Assembly (NCBI RefSeq): GCF_963576675.1
Contig: NC_088918.1
Span: forward strand, 65,303,001-65,367,000
Reading direction: 5' to 3'
DNA length: 64,000 nucleotides
Source: Euphorbia lathyris
Taxonomy: Eukaryota > Streptophyta > Magnoliopsida > Malpighiales > Euphorbiaceae
The notes beneath the pieces were generated by a model. That model was not told where the DNA came from. It did no database searches and saw nothing but the letters and a program-made list of their open reading frames with translations. Numbering within the stretch: the stretch's first letter is position 1; each line of letters starts with the position of its first letter. The position numbers and the translations under genes were made by a program. Below are positions 12,309 to 22,704 of the stretch, in pieces.

Positions 12309-12690
12309 AGTTTTTTTTTTTTTTTTTTTGAAAAAATCCGAACTGATATTATTAAGAGCAAAAACGTTACAAGCAAAAGGTGGTGGATAATCCATCCAGA
12401 TCCCACGATCAGACACAGACCCTGCCGCTCGAGCAAAACTATGAGCTAGCAAGTTCGCAGACCGATGTACAAACCTAACAGAACAGTTACTTATATCATG
12501 TAGAAGAGATTGACAATCCCCTATAATAAGGTCTAGACTCGAATTGCCTCTAATTTCTCGTCCTAAGACATGCACTAGAATTTGTAAATTCGATTCTATG
12601 ATTATATTTTCCTAGGCTTTGGTCTTGATCCAGCTCAAGGCCACACGATAAGAGAGAGCTGTAGAACAAACGACTATGTCTGTCTTAAGA
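12309..12690 (-). pseudogene. 5'-truncated LINE tail: RNase H domain fragment and poly(A)
   Basis: On the minus strand the fragment reads a decayed RNase H domain (ALSYRVALSWIKTKA, a stop, then ENIIIESNLQILVHVLGREI) and its C-terminal part, VRFVHRSANLLAHSFARAAG and WMDYPPPFACNVFALN. These features mark the end of plant L1-type ORF2. A T-run at 12311-12328 on the plus strand is the poly(A) tail. The rest of ORF2 is absent, as expected for a 5'-truncated insertion. Confidence 0.75.
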
Positions 12691-13400
12691 ATGTTAGACA
12701 AACAAGTACGTCTGTTAGATGTGATTAACCAAAAAACAAAACGAACACAGAAAAATATATAAACAGTTTACTGGAAATTAAAAGGAAGGAGATAGACAAA
12801 TCTGAGGCCTGTATTAGCAGTTTCCTTAAGACAGATGTCGTCGCTATTGACGATCGTCTCCCAGGATACAACAGATTACGCAAGCGAACTCAAACTGTGT
12901 GTAGTCTAGTTATCATCGGAATAGGAAAACAAGACATTATGAACAGACTGATAGTAGGAAAAATTACACAGATTATTTTTCTTAACCGTATATGAATTTG
13001 ACAATTCCATTCTATATAAATAGAACTCAAAAGATATGTCTTTTCACGAACGAAGACGACTGTACACGGACAGACACGACTTTTACGTATAAACACGACT
13101 GTTCATGACGGACATGACTATTCATAAAAGAACGTATTTGTTGGTATATAAATTAATGTATAATTTTATTCAAATTTTTCCAACAAGAGCTTCAATCAAC
13201 AGCGGGTCAAGAGCACACTAAAGGACTCCGTTAGCTGCCGCAAGAAAATTACCCGCCGAGTCTCGAAGCACAAAACTGAAGGACTCCGTTCTCAAGTTAA
13301 ATTGTTTAGTAGTAGTTAGTTAAAAATGTTTGGAAAACAAAAAAAAAACATATTTAAAAAAAGGCGATATTTCAAGTACATTTCTTTATAAATTTATAGG
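12691..13400. other. Unassigned AT-rich DNA
   Basis: No gene is visible. A phrase, ACTCCGTTAGCTGCCGCAAG, and a shorter related ACTCCGTTCTCAAG occur near 13227 and 13285, suggesting retrotransposon-derived sequence, but there are no ends to define an element. Confidence 0.3.
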
Positions 13401-13401
13401 C

Positions 13402-13873
13402 TTAGTACATAAATTGCCCCTTGAATTTGTTTAAAAAGTTTGATTGGCGCCTGAACTTTGAAAGTGTCCTGATAGTCCTCTGAACTTACATAAAAATATT
13501 CAGTTAGCCCCCTAAACTTGTACAAAATGTAATTAATTGATCACTCGGTTGCAAAAAAAAATAAGTTAAATGCAGAAGATGTATTAAATGGGTCTTAAAA
13601 AAGGTAAACGACTAAGATCGGAGTATTCGGTTCTAATATTAGAGAAGATAAATTTTATAGTTGAACAAGTAATAACTTCCTTTTTAATCTATTTTTGAAT
13701 TATGTAATAACATTTTTAAGATACGTTGAATACATCTTCCACATTGAACTTATATTTTTGCAACCGAGTGACCAATTGATTATATTTTGCACAAGTTCAA
13801 ATGACTGACTAAATATTTTATGCAAATTCAGAAGACTATCGAAACATTTTGTATCAAGCAAGAAAATGTACTA
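13402..13873. mobile_element. Foldback/MITE with about 200-bp inverted arms
   Basis: The left arm begins TAGTACATAAATTGCCCC and the right arm ends with a degenerate reverse complement, ending ATGTACTA. Shared internal blocks include GATCACTCGGTTGCAAAAA and GAAGATGTATT on the left and their reverse complements on the right. No TSD was identified. No coding content. Confidence 0.6.
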
Positions 13874-15033
13874 TATTTCTTTTGACTTGATAGGGGAGGA
13901 GGAAGAAAATATAAATTTTCTTCATCTTCACCTATAAGCACAAAGAAATTAAATAGGTGTTTGCTTATTCTTTTTTTTCTTTTTCTTTTTTTTGTCTTTT
14001 TTTTACGTTAAAAATGAAACTTTTAGGTGTTTAATTAGACATTTTTGTTTATCTTTAATAATTAAAAAATAGCTTTTATAAAAATAGGGATTCAGTATTT
14101 TATGAGAAAACAGTTTTTTTAATAACAAACAGCAAATAGCGGATAAATTAAACGGACTAAATTAATAGGTTGTTTTAAAGTAGCTAAAAAATTCAAGTAA
14201 TGAAACATAAATTTCAAATTTATCACTTAAAAGATATTTAAACTTTTTGGAATAATTTAAATGAAAATGAAATCATCCTTTGATTGAACTAGCTAGGCGC
14301 CAAACGACCACTTGAAAGTTGTAGCCCCCGCCAGATAGTTTGAATATTTCCCATTTACAAGTCAATCTTTTCCTTTATTTTGACCATTTCTTCTTTTCCT
14401 TTCCACAAATTTCATACTACTTTATCATGCCATCAAAATCGTACCCAATCTAAGTTTCTATTAGCATTTCCATCCCTCTATTGTTTTGTAATTGCAATAT
14501 GTGGATCATTCATAGAATTCTCACTTTTTTTAAATAATGTTAAAAAAAAGTTCATATGTACTCTTTAAGCATTCAAAATCGAGAATTCGTTTCGAATTTT
14601 TCCACAAACCCTCTGAGCGAATCTCAACCCGTTTTTTGGTGCCTGGAGGCCGCGTAGGGGTTGCCTTGGTGGAAATCAGAATAAAAAACATATTATTATT
14701 ATTATTATTTTGATTATTTACTTTTCACTTTTAATATTATCACATAGCTAATAGTTATTACTAATTTGTGTTTATTATTTTCGGATATTTTAGTTTAATT
14801 GCATTCTCTATTTATTTACATGATAGAGTTTAAAACTTTAAATATATTGTTTCATGGTTTCAATAAATTATATTACATATGAATATTATTTTTTACTTGT
14901 TGCAGTTGATGAAATGTTTTTTTTTTTGCACGTTTTTAAGAATATACGTTACAAATATACATATTTTCTATATTAATTAAATCATTTTATGTTATTATTT
15001 TGGATAATATAATATATAATTTAATTTGTTTAT
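13874..15033. other. Unassigned AT-rich DNA
   Basis: Long A/T tracts and an (ATT)n microsatellite at 14692-14710. I see no gene; the ORF near 14380 is short, AT-driven and has no recognisable motif. Confidence 0.5.
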
Positions 15034-16160
15034 TACGTCGCCCCTATTTTACTTATCGTCGCCTCCTGTTTGACATTTTTTCCCTTTTCATTTTTCATTC
15101 AAAAAAGTGAAATCATCTCAACCCCAAAGAACAAAACGAAGAAAAATCATGCCTCCAAAACAAGGAAAAATACTTGAACATCTAAGTTTCGTATTTACCA
15201 ATAATCTGAAATTTAACGAATTTAACTTGAAATGAATTTTTTTTTCGTTGAATTTACTCTAAACGGGTAGCCCATACGGTCCGATCCATGGACCGATAGT
15301 ATGAACTACTCGTTTTTTCTAGGTAAAAACGGGTAGCCCATACTACCGGCCCACGGACCGGACAGTATGGGCTACTCGTTTTTTCCTAGGGGAAAACGGG
15401 TTTATTTATTTATAATAAATATTAATTATAGATTGGACGCTTCAATACGTATTTTTTATTTCCAATTTATCTATACGTTTTTTCTATCCAATCAATACAT
15501 AATTTATCAATAATTAAATTTATGTTCTAAAAGATAAATAAATAAAAATTAACAAATAAAAATTAATTGCACGCGTTAATACGTATTTTTTTATTTCCAA
15601 TCAATAATTTATATATGCGTTTTTTCTATCCAGTCAATACATAATTTACGTATAATTAAATTTACGTTCTAAAAGGTAAATAAATATAATTTACCAAATA
15701 AAAATTACTTGGACGCTTCAATACGTATTTTTTTAATTCCAATCAATAATATATCTATACGCTTTTTATATTCAATCAATACATAATTTATCTATAATTA
15801 ATATTTATTATAATTAAAATAAATAAACCCGTTTTCCTAAAGGAAAACGGGTCCAGGACCCGTTTTTTCCTAGGTAAAAACGGGTAGTTCATACTACCGG
15901 TCCATGGACCGGACCGTATGGGCTACCCGTTTAGAGCAAGTTCAACGGAAAAAAAATTCGTTTCAAGTTAAATTCGTTAAATTTCAGATTATTGGTAAAT
16001 ACGAAACTTAGATGTTCAAGTATTTTTCCTTGTTTTGGAGGCATGATTTTTCTTCGTTTTGTTCTTCGGGGTTGAAAGAATTTCACTTTTTTAAATGAAA
16101 AATGAAAAGGGCAAAAATGTCAAACAGGAGGCGACGATAAGTAAAATAGGGGTGACGTAT
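15034..16160. mobile_element. Long-inverted-repeat element with nested palindromes (MULE/MITE-like)
   Basis: The left arm begins ACGTCGCCCCTATTTTACTT near 15034 and the right arm ends with a near-exact reverse complement near 16160. The arms match over roughly 330-390 bp, including the reverse complement of CATGCCTCCAAAACAAGG. Inside each arm lie blocks of AAACGGGTAGCCCATAC paired with palindromic GGTCCATGGACCGG-like cores. The centre holds a tandem repeat. No ORF or TSD is clear, so the superfamily is inferred only from arm length. Confidence 0.7.
15435..15800 (+). repeat. Tandem repeat, about 138-bp unit, 2.7 copies
   Basis: Units start at 15435, 15569 and 15711, each with (G/C)ACGC(T/G)T(C/T)AATACGTATTTTT, then a CCAATCAATA-type block and TTCTAAAAG(A/G)TAAATAAAT. 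It forms the loop of the surrounding inverted-repeat element. Confidence 0.75.
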
Positions 16161-16354
16161 AGCAAAACCCTAAAAAATATATATATGATTAATCCCAGAC
16201 TAGTTACCTATTAATCCTCAAGGTCCCTGATCATCCAACTACCATTTTTCACAACCTTACTTTCAAATACATTTCATCCCGCAATTAACAAAATTTTCAA
16301 TTTGTAAGAGAAAATTAATATTTCAATATAAAAAGTTATTATTAACAATATTAC

Positions 16355-16500
16355 CAATTAATGTTAGCTTGAGTGGTTAAGGGCCTCAAGTCACTTAACC
16401 TAGATCTCAAGTTTAAATCCTAACGTACGCAGAAAGTTTTAATTATGAAAGGATCTATCTAAAGAGTGTCTGACGAGCATCGAACCAAGAAATAGAATAA
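16355..16500 (+). mobile_element. Degenerate tRNA-derived SINE-like sequence
   Basis: TTAGCTTGAGTGGTTAAGG resembles an A box, and TCAAGTTTAAATCC about 35 bp on resembles a mutated B box. The following TACGCAGAAAGTTTTAATTATG resembles ACGCAGAAATATTTAATTGAG near 33915, so two old copies of one family are likely. Confidence 0.4.
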
Positions 16501-17113
16501 AATATAAAACAACGATATATATATTAAAAAATAGAACACACACTTAACATTTTATTTATAAAATTGTTTCTCTTCTTACCAATTTAGCAAGATTGCTAAA
16601 ATAGCATGCAATAAAATATTAAAATCGGACAATTATGAGAAAAAAATCAGTCATCGGACGTATTTAAAATACATAAATTTTTAATATTTTAATTTAAATA
16701 ATTAAATGCATTATTAAATTTCTTAATTCTTTATTTCTATGTATATTTGGATATGGGATGGCCCAACTCTAAAAACTTCCTAACCTAATTTGACGCCACC
16801 ACACGAAGCAGAACCAAATATTCGAGAATTAAATGGAATTTCTTTATTAAAAAAAGATCGTTTTCTGGGACTGAACATCTCTGATGGATATTTCTGTCAT
16901 AGATTTTAATAGTGATGTCAAATCCATAACAAATTCTGAATTAACGAATTTATCGATATAAATTAATATTTTTTTAAAGGATGTAATATAAATTAATGTT
17001 TAACAACACAAATCTTTCGTCTTTGTCATTCTGTTCTTCGACAGATTCAAGGTGGCCGGCCCCTCGGGACCGATCCTAATACAGGGATAAAGTGAATCTT
17101 TATTTATATTTGG
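16501..17113. other. Unassigned AT-rich DNA
   Basis: No gene or bounded element seen. The last 9 bp (17105-17113) are the left TSD of the Pack-MULE that follows. Confidence 0.5.
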
Positions 17114-17563
17114 GTAAATTCAAAAAAAAACCCCATGTGGTTTGATGTTGTTCCAAAAAAACTGTGGTTTGCGCTGTTACCCGAAAAACAGAAATGGGCT
17201 TAACACCGTTAATTTGCTGACGTGGCACAAGAGTAAAACAGGAAATTCGAATTTTTTATTTTTTTTTATTTTTTTCCCTCTTCTCTCTCCTCCTTCTTCT
17301 TCTCTCTCCTCCTTCATCTTCTTCCTTCTCCTTCATCATCTCTTCTCTCCTCCTCCTTCTTCCTTCTCTCCTCCTCCTTCTTCTTCTTCTTTTTTCTTCT
17401 TTTTCAACACATGACTCTACCATCACAATCAATTACTAAGTAATGATATCTTAGCATTCTGTTCATTAAACACATATGAACAGCAGAAAAATTCCTCAAA
17501 AAGTGATAAAATAGTAAAAGGAAGTAATCCATATGATAACAATCGACAACATTACAATCATCG

Positions 17564-18028
17564 TCAGGAAATGGTCATAAGAATAGTCAAAACACATACA
17601 TACAGCCAAGAAGAGACAATAAAAAGAGGGGGGAAAAGGTATAGAATCTGTTTCTTCCTGCGAGCCAAATTCCAAATCCTCCAGCACATGTTTTCCAATC
17701 GAGTATTCCTCTCTTGCGTACTCTTCATAGCTGCAGCCTAATGAGAGAAAAAGAAAAAATAAATCAAAATCCACGTGAAAATCGACTTCGTTCTCAAGAC
17801 ACAAAACTCAATTAACGAATACTAAAAAAAGAAAAAGTGATGTACTCGAATCCAGGAACGGTGAAGATCAGTCTCGTCGAAGCCGGTGATGACCTCTTCG
17901 ACGAAGTAACGAGTAGGACTGAAGCGACCTCTTTCCCTGAGCATAAGTAAAGATTTAGCATCATCAATTCCATGATCAACATCGAGAATAGCTTCCAGGT
18001 AACTGTTAATCCAGTCATTTCCCGCCAT
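17564..18028 (-). pseudogene. SPS: Sucrose-phosphate synthase 5' fragment (exons 1 and 2 with intron 1)
   Basis: Minus-strand exon 1 (18028-17846) encodes 61 residues starting [17 protein letters not shown] and including [20 protein letters not shown] and [11 protein letters not shown], the diagnostic N-terminus of plant sucrose-phosphate synthase. A GT donor (CGA|GTACAT) and a TTAG acceptor bound intron 1. Exon 2 (17737-17648) gives [16 protein letters not shown] and [14 protein letters not shown]. The expected donor after KKQ reads AT instead of GT, so splicing there would fail; the frame then runs 27 hydrophobic-rich codons to TGA at 17566-17564, a possible 118-residue product if intron 1 is spliced. 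The glucosyltransferase and phosphatase-like domains are absent, so it cannot make sucrose phosphate. Retained introns show copying at DNA level. Confidence 0.9.
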
Positions 18029-18310
18029 TTTTATGTATGAGAATCTAAACTAAACGCAATAAGCAGAGCAGAGGAAACGTAAAACACAGAATTAAGTAGG
18101 ATAAATCAAGCGATCATGAAAAATCGATCAAATGATCTTACAGTGAGTAAGAAATGGGAGACGACTGGAATTTTGCATTAATAGTTGATTTGGGGATTGT
18201 TCACCTTAATTTGCTGTTAGAACGGAGAAATTAACAGCGACAGTGGTGTCTATTGCAACATCTTTGAAATAACCTTAGCATTAGAATTCAGTTCAAGTCC
18301 ACTAGTAGAA
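18029..18310 (-). promoter_or_regulatory. Captured upstream region of the sucrose-phosphate synthase fragment
   Basis: This lies inside the Pack-MULE and upstream of the captured ATG. It is likely 5' UTR and proximal promoter of the parent gene. Nothing in it matches the TIRs. No TATA box was assigned. Confidence 0.45.
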
Positions 18311-19799
18311 TTTCAGAATGATTTATGATAGAATTCATTTGATGAATTTTATGGGGCTGGATTCCAGAAATCTGGAATTTTCCAGAATTCTGGAAATTAA
18401 AAAAAAAAGAAAAAAAGATGAAGAAAAAAAGAAGAAGAGAGAGAGAGGGGAAAAAGAAGAAAAAAGAAGAAGAAGAAGAAGGAGGAGGAGGAGAGAAGGA
18501 AGAAGGAGGAGGAGAGAAGAGATGATGAAGGAGAAGGAAGAAGATGAAGGAGGAGAGAGAAGAAGAAGGAGGAGAGAGAAGAGGGAAAAAAAAAAATTCG
18601 AATTTCTTGTTTTACCCTTGTGCCATGTCAGCAAATTAACGGTGTTAAATCCATTTCCGTTTTTCGGGTAACGGCGCAAACCACAGTCCTTTTTTTTTTG
18701 TAATAACAAACCACAAGGGTTTTTTTGGAACAACATCAAACCACAGGGGTTTTTTTTGGAATTTACCCTTTATTTTTTCATTATCTATTAGGGAAAATTA
18801 TAAAACTGGATCAAATTGGAGGCCCATTTACATATTTAACTCATTTACTCAACCTACTATCTAGACTGATTTTATGTGACTTTCCCATAATACCCCTAAC
18901 ATTCCCACTTCCACCACTCGCGAACCGCCGCTCCCCCTATCTCATTGGTTATGAGAAAAGTTGCTCCTGCATTAATGATTTCAAGACTTTTGATCTTCCT
19001 TTCTTCCTATAAATTGCACGAAATCTGCACCATTTAGTCAAAATCACAATGAGTTTCTCTTTTTCCTCTCTTCATCTCTTGATTCTGCAACTTCCCAACC
19101 CTAGAAAACGAAGCCATGATTTTTTCATCTTCATGTTCGTTGCTTGGTTTCTTTCTTCTTGTTACCATCAAAGAAATGATTTTTCTACATTATTTCCTTC
19201 GTTCTTCCCATGTTATCATATTGTTATTGTCGCTTTTGGAGGTGAAAGGGGCGAAAAATGTAAGTATCTGTTTTTTCTGCGTTTTTTCATGAATTCACAT
19301 CGCAATCGATGGTTTCGCGAAGCTTTGCGAAGAGAAAGAGCCTGGAAAGTGACGATCTACTTCGTTAATCGATGATTTCGCGAAGATATGCGAAGAGAAA
19401 GAGTCTAAAACGTATGGATCTACCTCGCGAATCGATTAGTTCGCGAAGTCTGCGAATAGATCCTCACGTTTCAAACCTCGCAGACTTCGCGAAAGCATCG
19501 ATATGCGACGTAGATAGTCACATTTCAGACCTCGCAGACTTCGCGAAAGCATCGATATGCGAAGTAAAATCACCTCTTTCCCTGCACATTTACATTCGCA
19601 TGCTTCGCTAATCTTCATTGAATACGTAACATCCCTTTCTGGAAGGCGGCGTACTGGGCTGCAGGGGAGATGATTTTCCTTCTTGTATATGGATGAACTT
19701 TCCCAAGATTGACACATTCACTCCTAAAGTGGTTGGTTAGGAGAGGTTGTGTCAATCTTGGGGTGCACCATGGGACACGTCCATCCTATGGTGCCAATC

Positions 19800-20019
19800 T
19801 TCAAAGTGAACCTAACTAATCCGGTACCAATTTTAAATCGGATGAGTAATCTTGGTGTGCACCATGGGACACGTCCATCCCAAAAGGTCTAGAAGTCCAG
19901 ACCTTCTGGGATGAGAAATGGAAGTCCATACCTTTTGGGATGGATGTGTCACATGGTGCACACCAAGATTACTCATTCATTTCAAGATTGGTACCGGATT
20001 AGTTAGGTTCACTTTGAAA
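19800..20019. repeat. Foldback hairpin of about 220 bp
   Basis: Left arm TTCAAAGTGAACCTAACTAA through GGTACCAAT and TAATCTTGGTGTGCACCATG to CCATCCCAAAAGGT is mirrored by the right arm ending TTAGGTTCACTTTGAA. Most of both arms pair, leaving a small loop near 19905. A second partial copy of the CAATCTTGG(G/T)TGCACCATGGGACACGTCCATCC phrase, in two pieces, precedes it near 19755. Confidence 0.8.
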
Positions 20020-20051
20020 TGATTAGTTAGTAGAGTTCATTGTGGCAATCT

Positions 20052-21515
20052 TGTTGAAACACCTTTCCACAAGATTTTGATTTGACAAAATCATTTAAGT
20101 TTAATCCATGATTAAGAGACAATTAAATTTAAGTGCTTTGATTTAATTGTACTAATCCATTTGTTCAATATTGAGTATAAAGTACAAAAGAAATAAAGAA
20201 TAAGACAGGATCAAGTCAGTATGAGAACACAAGCTGAGTGAAGGACAACTCGGCATAAGAAAAGATAAAGTCATCCTTAGAACAACAGCTGAAGAATGAA
20301 GCTGGTCAAAGAAGCTGAGTAGAATAGAACTCAGCATGAAAGAAGTAAAGTCTGCTTCAAAACAAAGCTGACCCTTGAAAGCTGAGTAAGAAGAACTCAG
20401 TATGGGAATTGGCCGACAATAAATCATCGGAGTAAAGCTGAGTGATTCACAAGTGTTCCGTTAGCTAAAAGACAAATCCAACAACTGTCTGCACCAATAA
20501 TAAAAATCTCGAAATTATGCAAAAGTCAATTTCGAGAAACATGGGACAACTGAATTTGGCTAAAAGACAAACTGTCACAAGAAGACAACATCTGCAGCAA
20601 AAAGACAAATCTGACGTCTGAAGAAATCAGAAGACAGGATTGGCCTGACACTTGAAGCTGACCAGAAATTGTCTCCCAAAAGAGCCGTTTTGGACTCAAC
20701 GGACAAATCAATTTCAAATGATTTGTTCCTCACAATTCATCTATAAAAGGAACAAAGATTTCATTTGGAAGATTGTCGATTAACAAAAAATAACAAGTGA
20801 GAGAGATACAAATTCAAAGCACTCAAAACAAAAGAGAAAGCTTACACCAAATCTTCCATTCTCTGTGTAAATGCTAGATAGATTATTTGTAATCATCTAA
20901 AGTGTTCTTTGTCTTAAAAGGAACAAGTGTGTGATCAATTGTAATATTGAGAGTGTGCGTGCTGAGTACTTGGTATTTAGTACTTAGTAGTAGAGAAATC
21001 TAAGTGTTGGGTTATAACACTTAGTAGGAGTTGAGTAGACGAATAGAGGAAGGTACTCTTGCATATTCAACTGCCTGTAATCGGTTTGTGCTCTACCCTT
21101 AAAGAGCTCGGTATTGGATTCTAAAAGCCCGGAGGACTCTGAGGACTGGACGTAGGTAGAGAGGCCAAACCAGGATAAGTGATACTGAGTAATTTCTAAC
21201 TCTCTCAAATATATATATGTGTGTGCTTGTGTTGATTGTTACATTTACTCAGCATACAAACTGTTAGAAGCTGACACTGAGTAAATTGGAGTGCTGAGTT
21301 GGAAACTGACCACACGAGTGTCAATTCCCAACTCTCAAGTAAAACAGTCTTAGTCAGCATCTGACTAAAGCTGTCTTACGCTAAGTTCGGCCAAGCTGAC
21401 CAAAGCTGAGTTAATCAACTTATTGAAATAATTAAGTCAGCAAGATTAATTAGAAAAAAATTTATATTAGTTCCTAACCCCCCCCCCCCTTGGAACTAAT
21501 CACACGGGACCAACA
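20052..21515 (+). mobile_element. Solo LTR of a Ty1-copia (SIRE/Maximus-like) retrotransposon
   Basis: The 1464-bp sequence starts TGTTGAAACACC and ends GGGACCAACA, flanked by the 5-bp TSD AATCT (20047-20051 and 21516-21520). Its repeated AGCTGAGT and ACTCAGCATG phrases and a C13 tract before TTGGAACTAATCACAC resemble long SIRE-type LTRs. TATAAAAGG at 20742 is a likely core promoter. No internal region remains, which is the result of LTR-LTR recombination. It interrupts the MULE-type element, so it is younger than that insertion. Confidence 0.88.
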
Positions 21516-21520
21516 AATCT

Positions 21521-21615
21521 TGTTGTAAATTTTGATAATGTTATGATTTGAATGTTGTTATTGTGGCAATCTTGTTGTAAATTTTGATAATGTTATGATT
21601 TTAATGTTAGAATCC
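21521..21615 (+). repeat. Short tandem duplication (about 50-bp unit)
   Basis: TGTTGTAAATTTTGATAATG followed by TTATGATTT occurs twice, 50 bp apart, starting at about 21521 and 21571. The solo-LTR target lies at the edge of the first copy. Confidence 0.75.
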
Positions 21616-21975
21616 GTTGTTGTTTGCCATTTTTTGTTATATACCACTTCGCGAATTAGCTTTAAAACATATCCAGCATTCGCATATGCGAACTAAATTC
21701 ATCAAGCAAAACAAACTTCAGCTTCGCAGGCTTCGCATATGCGAACTAAATTCATTAAGTAAATCCAAACATTAGCTTCGCAGGCTTCGCATATGATCGA
21801 ATATGCGAAGTCAGACGAGATGGAGACAGATGCGCGTAAATATTGAGGGTATTATGGGAAAGTCACACAAAATCAGTCTAGATATGTAGTAGGTTGAGTA
21901 AATGAGTTAAATATGTAAATGGACCTCCCATTTGATCCAGTTTTGTAATTTTCCCTATCTATTATGAATCTTATT

Positions 21976-22310
21976 GGCCCTGTTTGGGAATTAGCTGTTA
22001 GCTGATTACATTAGCTGATTTGACTAGCTATTTGTGTAGACCTGTTTGGTAAAAATTAGCTGATTGATAATAGCGGTTTGTGCAAAAAGACGAATAAGGG
22101 CATTTCTTTTTTTAATATTGAAGGAGGAGTCTATCTATTAGGGTTAAAGAAGTCCATTAATTTTAATATTGCAAAACGCGTTTTCATCCTAAAACTCTCT
22201 CCCAAACCTCTCTCCACCAAACACTCCAATCAGCGGTTTTAGTGGTCAAACTGCTAAAATTGGTCAAAACCGCTCTTTTTATCCCAAAAGGTTCTTTACC
22301 AAACAAGGCC
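21976..22310. mobile_element. hAT-like MITE, 335 bp
   Basis: Ends GGCCCTGTTTGG and CCAAACAAGGCC are near-perfect inverted repeats, and repeated TTAGCTGAT words fill the left half. This termini class is common among hAT-derived MITEs. A clean 8-bp TSD is not seen. Confidence 0.6.
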
Positions 22311-22704
22311 ATAATTTTTTCATTTAAATTGTGAGTATCTGCGGATACCCTTATTTATTAAGAATCACTATATAACACAAAAAATATTATATATTTTTTT
22401 ACATTTGATCTATAATAGTTTAGGAATGATAAATTTACACAAGCTCGATTACACGATACAAAATCGGCACATAATTATAATGTTTCAGATTTAACTTAAT
22501 AGGTATTGGATCATTTTTAGACTAACACAAAATTGACATGTAAATTTTTAAATTGGATTGAGTTGGCATTCTAACTCGAAAATGACACAAAATTATACGA
22601 ATAGCTAAAATTATTATCATATTCTCTCGTTTGTTTATAGTTTTTTTAATTGAAAACTTGGAGGTCGATCTAAAAGAACCAAAGCATCCTAATTAGGTTA
22701 GCAC

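Larger units (their letters stand above)
17114..18768 (-). mobile_element. Pack-MULE carrying a sucrose-phosphate synthase gene fragment
   Basis: The 1655-bp element starts GGGTAAATTC and ends GAATTTACCC. Flanking 9-mers TTTATATTT (17105-17113) and TTTATTTTT (18769-18777) differ at one base and are taken as the TSD. The TIRs, about 300 bp left and 370 bp right, share GTGGTTTGATGTTGTTCC, CACCGTTAATTTGCTGACG-like blocks and long (CTT/TCC)n tracts mirrored as (GAA/GGA)n. The right arm has an extra copy of the GTGGTTTG block. Between them lies non-transposon DNA with the first two exons, first intron and upstream region of a sucrose-phosphate synthase gene. Acquired host sequence between MULE TIRs is the definition of a Pack-MULE. 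Confidence 0.9.
18791..21955. mobile_element. MULE-type long-TIR element, enlarged by nested insertions
   Basis: The perfect 9-bp TSD TATCTATTA lies at 18782-18790 and 21956-21964. The arms begin GGGAAAATTATAAAACTGG and match over at least 110 bp, including ATTTAACTCATTTACTCAACC and CAGTCTAGAT-like strings. Subterminal zones at 19310-19620 and 21640-21830 are full of TTCGCGAA, CTTCGCA and GCATATGC words. The internal 19049-19375 reading frame has no recognisable domain and is not called a gene. Without the 1464-bp solo LTR and its 5-bp TSD, the element would be about 1.7 kb. It lies only 13 bp beyond the Pack-MULE TSD. Confidence 0.85.

Noticed and set aside
17142..17414. 90-codon frame rich in Ser, Phe and Pro
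   Set aside because: It lies in the (CTT/TCC)n tract of the Pack-MULE arm; composition explains the openness. The mirror frames at 18318-18739 are rejected for the same reason.
19049..19611. Two plus-strand frames in the MULE-type element as captured genes
   Set aside because: No recognisable domain; the second is made of CTTCGCGAA/GCATCGATATGCGA repeats.
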